8,331 bases of DNA from Clostridiales bacterium (GTDB lineage Bacteria > Bacillota > Clostridia > Peptostreptococcales > Anaerovoracaceae). The notes under the pieces are model-generated. The model saw nothing but the letters and a program-made list of their open reading frames with translations, made no database searches and was not told the origin of the DNA. Both the position numbers and the translations under genes were made by a program. Location: contig WRFF01000073.1 in NCBI GenBank assembly GCA_009778945.1, positions 1 to 8,331 on the forward strand, in the 5' to 3' direction. Of this stretch, positions 5,713 to 8,331 are shown piece after piece; the first letter of the stretch is position 1, and each line of letters starts with the position of its first letter.

Positions 5713-6037
5713 GGACGGTTGCTGCTTACGCCTTCAAGGATATTCCGCCTGCCAATGCAAGGAATTATTAAAAAAATAGCACAAAATGGCAGTTGGGGAC
5801 GATTTTTTTGCCCAAAATCGCGTTATTCCCCTGAAATCGGGTCTTTTGGATGATATTTTCATCCACAACCGCCTTTTTGTACTAAAAACTGCGATACTTC
5901 TTGCATGGAGAGCATACACATCCTTTTTCTTCATCCAATAAATGTTTCATTGTAAATTCCGTTATTATGACCAAAAACGGAACGTAGAATGATATTCAAC
6001 GGATATTCAACGCCGGAAAAATATTTCCAAATAATAT
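5713..6037 (+). other. AT-rich intergenic region after hemW, no convincing gene
   Basis: Over 300 bases between hemW and the hrcA promoter. It contains several hairpins: CGATTTT 5800-5806 / AAAATCG 5814-5820; TGGATGA 5847-5853 / TCATCCA 5859-5865, followed after a few bases by a T-run at about 5873; and TTCCGTT 5957-5963 / AACGGAA 5976-5982. None has the full shape of a strong intrinsic terminator, although the second could serve for hemW. A perfect 11-base tandem repeat (GATATTCAACG twice, 5991-6012) lies close to the promoter. A weak minus-strand frame is discussed in the findings. Confidence 0.6.
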
Positions 6038-6066
6038 TTGACATGCCTTCTCAATGGTGGTATCTT
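6038..6066 (+). promoter_or_regulatory. Sigma-A promoter of the hrcA-grpE-dnaK operon
   Basis: A perfect TTGACA -35 box at 6038-6043 and TATCTT at 6061-6066 (matching TATAAT at four of six) with exactly 17 bases between them. Transcription would begin near 6073, just before the CIRCE operator, so HrcA binding would block initiation or early elongation. Confidence 0.85.
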
Positions 6067-6077
6067 ATGAAAAGAGA

Positions 6078-6104
6078 TTAGCACTCATCATATGAGAGTG
6101 CTAA
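6078..6104 (+). promoter_or_regulatory. CIRCE operator (HrcA binding site)
   Basis: A perfect 9-9-9 inverted repeat: TTAGCACTC at 6078-6086, nine-base spacer, GAGTGCTAA at 6096-6104. This is the canonical CIRCE consensus without a mismatch. It lies directly downstream of the promoter and 40 bases before hrcA, so it would be in the 5' untranslated RNA and DNA at once, the standard position for HrcA-controlled heat-shock repression. A small hairpin GACGC (6112-6116) / GCGTC (6122-6126) follows in the leader. Confidence 0.98.
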
Positions 6105-6144
6105 CAACAAAGACGCCAAAAGCGTCACAGGCAGCGGACAAAAG

Positions 6145-6909
6145 ATGGAACTGAGCGAACGAAAACTGAAGATCTTGCAGGCGATTATCTCGGACTTTAT
6201 CGACGGCGCGGAGCCGGTGGGCTCACGCTCCCTCGCGTACCGCCTTGGGCTCAACCTTTCGCCGGCGACGATCCGTAATGAGATGGCGGATCTCGAGGCG
6301 ATGGGCTATCTGTATCATCCGCATACATCGGCGGGCAGGGTGCCCACCGACCGCGCGTACCGGCTCTATGTGAACCGGCTCATGGAAAAATATGAGCTCG
6401 ATCAGCGTGAAAAGCAGCGCATCCGCAAAACGCTTTACAGCAATATCAGCCAGCTGAGGCAAACGATCCAGGAAGCGTCGGAGCTGCTTTCGGAGATCAC
6501 AAATCTCACGAGCTTTGCGACGCTCGAAGAGGACTCGCGCGATATAAGCCTCTTTCTGCAGGGGATGACGCGCATCTTTGCCCATCCGGAGTACAGCACG
6601 ATCGAGCAGGCGCGCAGCTTTCTTGAGATGGTGGACGATCGCGATACGCTGCAGAACACGATTGCGGAACGGCCGGAAGGCCTTCAGGTTACGATCGGCA
6701 CCGAAAACCCGGTGCGTATCACGCCCGGGTCGAGCATCGTGACCGCGACCTATTATGTGGACGGCCGGCTGATCGGCCGCCTCGGAGTGATCGGGCCGAC
6801 GCGGATGCGGTACGGCGAGGTCACGTCGGTGATCGAGTATATGACGGACAATCTGGACAAGGCGTTCAAATTGGAAAACGGAAAGGGACCGGATGACACA
6901 GAAGGCTAA
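6145..6909 (+). CDS. hrcA: Heat-inducible transcription repressor HrcA, short form
   Basis: A 254-residue repressor with the complete N-terminal winged helix (residues 1-80): ISDFIDGAEPVGSRSLA, the recognition-helix segment SPATIRNEMADLEAMGY and the wing HTSAGRVPTDRAYRLYV. The C-terminal half is also clear: FLQGMTRIFAHPEY, LQVTIGTENP, SSIVTATYYVDG and LGVIGPTRMRYGEV. HrcA proteins usually have about 340 residues; comparison with the Bacillus subtilis protein from memory shows the loss of about 90 residues between LTNLTSF (119-124) and DISLFLQG (133-140), the portion that in the Thermotoga structure holds the inserted dimerising domain and part of the GAF-like fold. The frame is clean across the join, so this is not a frameshift. 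HrcA, folded with GroEL help, represses through the CIRCE at 6078-6104. Start ATG 6145 has only a weak purine-rich site. Its last 17 bases overlap grpE. Identity is certain; competence as repressor is not. Confidence 0.95.
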   Translation: MELSERKLKILQAIISDFIDGAEPVGSRSLAYRLGLNLSPATIRNEMADLEAMGYLYHPHTSAGRVPTDRAYRLYVNRLMEKYELDQREKQRIRKTLYSNISQLRQTIQEASELLSEITNLTSFATLEEDSRDISLFLQGMTRIFAHPEYSTIEQARSFLEMVDDRDTLQNTIAERPEGLQVTIGTENPVRITPGSSIVTATYYVDGRLIGRLGVIGPTRMRYGEVTSVIEYMTDNLDKAFKLENGKGPDDTEG

Positions 6910-7462
6910 AGACCCGGACGGCAAAGAAGCCGAACGGGGAACAAAGGCGGCGAAAGACGCAAAGGGGCCGAAGCCGGAAAAGGCGGCAGGCCCGGAAACG
7001 GACGCGGGCGAACAGGCGGAAGCCCTCGAGAGCGCGCCAGCCGAGGAGAGCGCGGACGTAAAGTTTGTGCGGCTCGCGGCGGATTTTCAAAACTATAAGC
7101 AGCGCACGGAGCGCGAGCGGTTTGAGCGTTACACAGAAGGCAAGAAAGATTTCGCGGCGGATCTGCTCGCGGTGCTGGACAATTTTGACCGCGCGCTCGC
7201 CGAGGAGATGCCCAAAATGACCGATTCTCAGTTCTATGAAGGCATGGGGATGGTCCGGGCGCAGCTTATGGATGTGCTTGCGAAAAACGGCGTGAAGGAA
7301 ATCGAGGCGCTCGGGCAGCCGTTTGACCCGAATTTGCATCACGCGGTGATCATGGAGCCGTCGTCCGAATACGACTGCGGCAAGGTCAGCGAGGTGCTGC
7401 AAAAGGGCTACGCGCTCGGCGAGAAAGTGATCCGTACGGCTATGGTGAAGGTCGCGGAATAA
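6893..7462 (+). CDS. grpE: Nucleotide exchange factor GrpE (co-chaperone of DnaK)
   Basis: A 189-residue protein, usual length for GrpE. Residues 1-55 are Lys/Ala/Glu/Asp-rich and probably disordered, with no family conservation; residues 56-125 form the long dimerising coiled-coil helix and four-helix region (FVRLAADFQNYKQRTERERF, LLAVLDNFDRAL); the C-terminal beta-wing domain (131-189) carries the GrpE signature from NGVKEIEALGQPFDPNLHHA to VLQKGYALGEKVIRTAMVKV. It releases ADP from DnaK and thereby drives the chaperone cycle in the cytosol. It begins inside the 3' end of hrcA (overlap 17 bases) with GGAAAGGG at 6880-6887 as ribosome site, consistent with coupled translation. It is separated from dnaK by 92 bases. 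Expression should follow the CIRCE-controlled promoter. Nothing unusual apart from the long, highly charged N-terminal tail. Confidence 0.97.
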   Translation: MTQKAKDPDGKEAERGTKAAKDAKGPKPEKAAGPETDAGEQAEALESAPAEESADVKFVRLAADFQNYKQRTERERFERYTEGKKDFAADLLAVLDNFDRALAEEMPKMTDSQFYEGMGMVRAQLMDVLAKNGVKEIEALGQPFDPNLHHAVIMEPSSEYDCGKVSEVLQKGYALGEKVIRTAMVKVAE

Positions 7463-7492
7463 TAGAAGCACGGATATTAAAGAAGAATGTAT

Positions 7493-7504
7493 CCGGGAAA
7501 CCGG
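7493..7504 (+). other. Small GNRA-loop hairpin between grpE and dnaK
   Basis: CCGG 7493-7496, GAAA loop, CCGG 7501-7504. It competes with CGGATA 7471-7476 / TATCCG 7490-7495, which shares bases. Neither has a T-run, so this is not a terminator; a role in mRNA processing or stability upstream of dnaK is possible but not shown. Confidence 0.35.
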
Positions 7505-7554
7505 TGCAGATATAGAATATGAAAGGTTTAGACAAGTCAGAAGAAGGAGTTAAA

Positions 7555-8331
7555 ATGGGCAAAGTAATAGGAATAGATTTGGGTACGACAAACTCATGCG
7601 TGGCGGTGTTGGAAGGAGGAGAACCGGTCATCATCCCCAACGCGGAAGGGAACCGTACGACACCGTCGGTCGTCGGATTCGCGAAGAACGGCGAACGCCT
7701 CGTCGGCGAGACGGCAAAAAGGCAGGCGATCACGAACCCGGAGCGAACGATCAGTTCGATCAAGCGTGAAATGGGTACCGACTACAAAGTGGAGATCGAC
7801 GGAAAGACCTATACGCCGCAGGATATCAGCGCGATGATCCTTGCGAAACTCAAGACGGATGCGGAAGCCTATCTCGGTGAGAAAGTGATCGAAGCGGTCA
7901 TCACCGTGCCGGCGTATTTCGCGGACAGCCAGAAGCAGGCGACAAAGGACGCCGGCAAGATTGCGGGCCTTGACGTCAAGCGCATCATCAACGAGCCGAC
8001 GGCGGCTTCGCTCGCGTACGGCCTTGAGAAAGACGCAAACAACCACAAGATCCTCGTCTACGATCTGGGCGGCGGCACATTCGACGTGTCCGTGCTCGAA
8101 CTCGGCGACGGTGTCTTTGAAGTCCTCGCGACGAACGGCAACAACCGTCTTGGCGGCGATGATTTCGACGACGTGGTGATCGGTTATATCGCGGACAATT
8201 TCGCGAAGGAAAACGGCGTCGATCTGCGGAACGACCGCATGGCGCTGCAGCGCCTGAAGGAAGCGGCGGAGAAAGCCAAGAAGGAACTTTCGGGGCAGCA
8301 GACCACGAGCATCAATCTGCCGTTCATCACG
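7555..8331 (+). CDS. dnaK: Molecular chaperone DnaK (Hsp70), 3' end outside window
   Basis: The first 259 codons of DnaK, covering about two thirds of the ATPase domain; the frame is open to the last base. Visible motifs: phosphate-1 loop GIDLGTTNS (6-14), RTTPSVVGF, the VITVPAYFADSQKQATKDAG segment, NEPTAASLAYG, and phosphate-2 motif VYDLGGGTFDVS, then NRLGGDDFDDVV and LKEAAEKAKKELS. The segment ISSIKREMGTDYKVEIDGK is short as in Bacillus and Clostridium; Gram-negative DnaK carries an insertion of about two dozen residues there. DnaK binds unfolded peptides under ATP control with DnaJ and GrpE. ATG 7555 is chosen because AAGGAG at 7544-7549 precedes it and MGKVIGIDLG is the family start; an in-frame ATG at 7519 would add 12 residues unlike the family. 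dnaJ is expected next. Confidence 0.98.
   Translation, partial: MGKVIGIDLGTTNSCVAVLEGGEPVIIPNAEGNRTTPSVVGFAKNGERLVGETAKRQAITNPERTISSIKREMGTDYKVEIDGKTYTPQDISAMILAKLKTDAEAYLGEKVIEAVITVPAYFADSQKQATKDAGKIAGLDVKRIINEPTAASLAYGLEKDANNHKILVYDLGGGTFDVSVLELGDGVFEVLATNGNNRLGGDDFDDVVIGYIADNFAKENGVDLRNDRMALQRLKEAAEKAKKELSGQQTTSINLPFIT

Noticed and set aside
5800..5820. Hairpin after hemW as an intrinsic terminator
   Set aside because: The stem is mostly A-T, the T-run is inside the stem's left arm and no T-run follows on the + strand, so a terminator call is not supported.
7519..7554. Earlier in-frame ATG for DnaK
   Set aside because: The 12 extra residues (MKGLDKSEEGVK) are not part of DnaK, and the AAGGAG site serves the ATG at 7555.
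1..8331. CRISPR array, tRNA, rRNA, insertion sequence or riboswitch
   Set aside because: No regularly spaced repeats, no recognisable tRNA arms or rRNA, no transposase frame or terminal inverted repeats, and no leader with a known riboswitch core were seen by eye.

Overview
The window reads as a chromosomal segment of a GC-rich, low-copy-number-type Firmicute, most likely a member of the Clostridia. The evidence is a hrcA-grpE-dnaK heat-shock operon behind a perfect CIRCE operator, a DnaK N-terminus of the Bacillus/Clostridium type (no Gram-negative-type insertion in the ATPase domain), strong AGGAGG-like ribosome binding sites, and a Clostridia-style EFR1 flavodoxin/ferredoxin fusion. All convincing genes lie on the + strand. 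Species cannot be named from the sequence.

Left part (1-4442), accessory: it opens with the 3' part of a Vat-type (streptogramin/xenobiotic) acetyltransferase gene that stops about 100 codons early and is visibly more AT-rich than the rest. It is followed by a YbjQ/UPF0145 protein (405-734), a 391-residue uncharacterised cytosolic protein starting MGLFG (802-1977) and an EFR1-type flavodoxin-2x[4Fe-4S] protein (2027-2788). After a clear hairpin terminator (2830-2856) comes an overlapping two-gene unit: a DUF5674 protein (2888-3229) and a small helical protein with a GNIGSEVGRA motif (3222-3611). Next are a 47-codon membrane-segment ORF that looks like a gene remnant (3629-3772) and a Suppressor-of-fused (SUFU) domain protein, again starting MGLFG (3744-4442).

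Right part (4450-8331), core: hemW (radical SAM haem chaperone, with an unusual internal insertion), a 432-base AT-rich intergenic region ending in a sigma-A promoter plus CIRCE, then hrcA (about 90 residues shorter than usual), grpE (overlapping hrcA by 17 bases) and the first 259 codons of dnaK. HrcA should repress its own operon through CIRCE; GrpE is the nucleotide exchange factor for DnaK; dnaJ would be expected beyond the window. In many Firmicutes lepA precedes hemW; here the accessory cluster sits there instead.

Points most worth a second look: (i) a 43-46 base near-duplicate of the start of the DUF5674 gene, with its putative -10 box placed for leaderless transcription, found just upstream of the 802-1977 gene; (ii) the short HrcA that appears to lack the inserted dimerisation region; (iii) two MGLFG-starting proteins, one SUFU and one unknown, in one accessory cluster with possible immunity-protein character; (iv) the DUF5674/GNIGSEV overlapping pair; (v) the low-complexity in-frame insertion in HemW.
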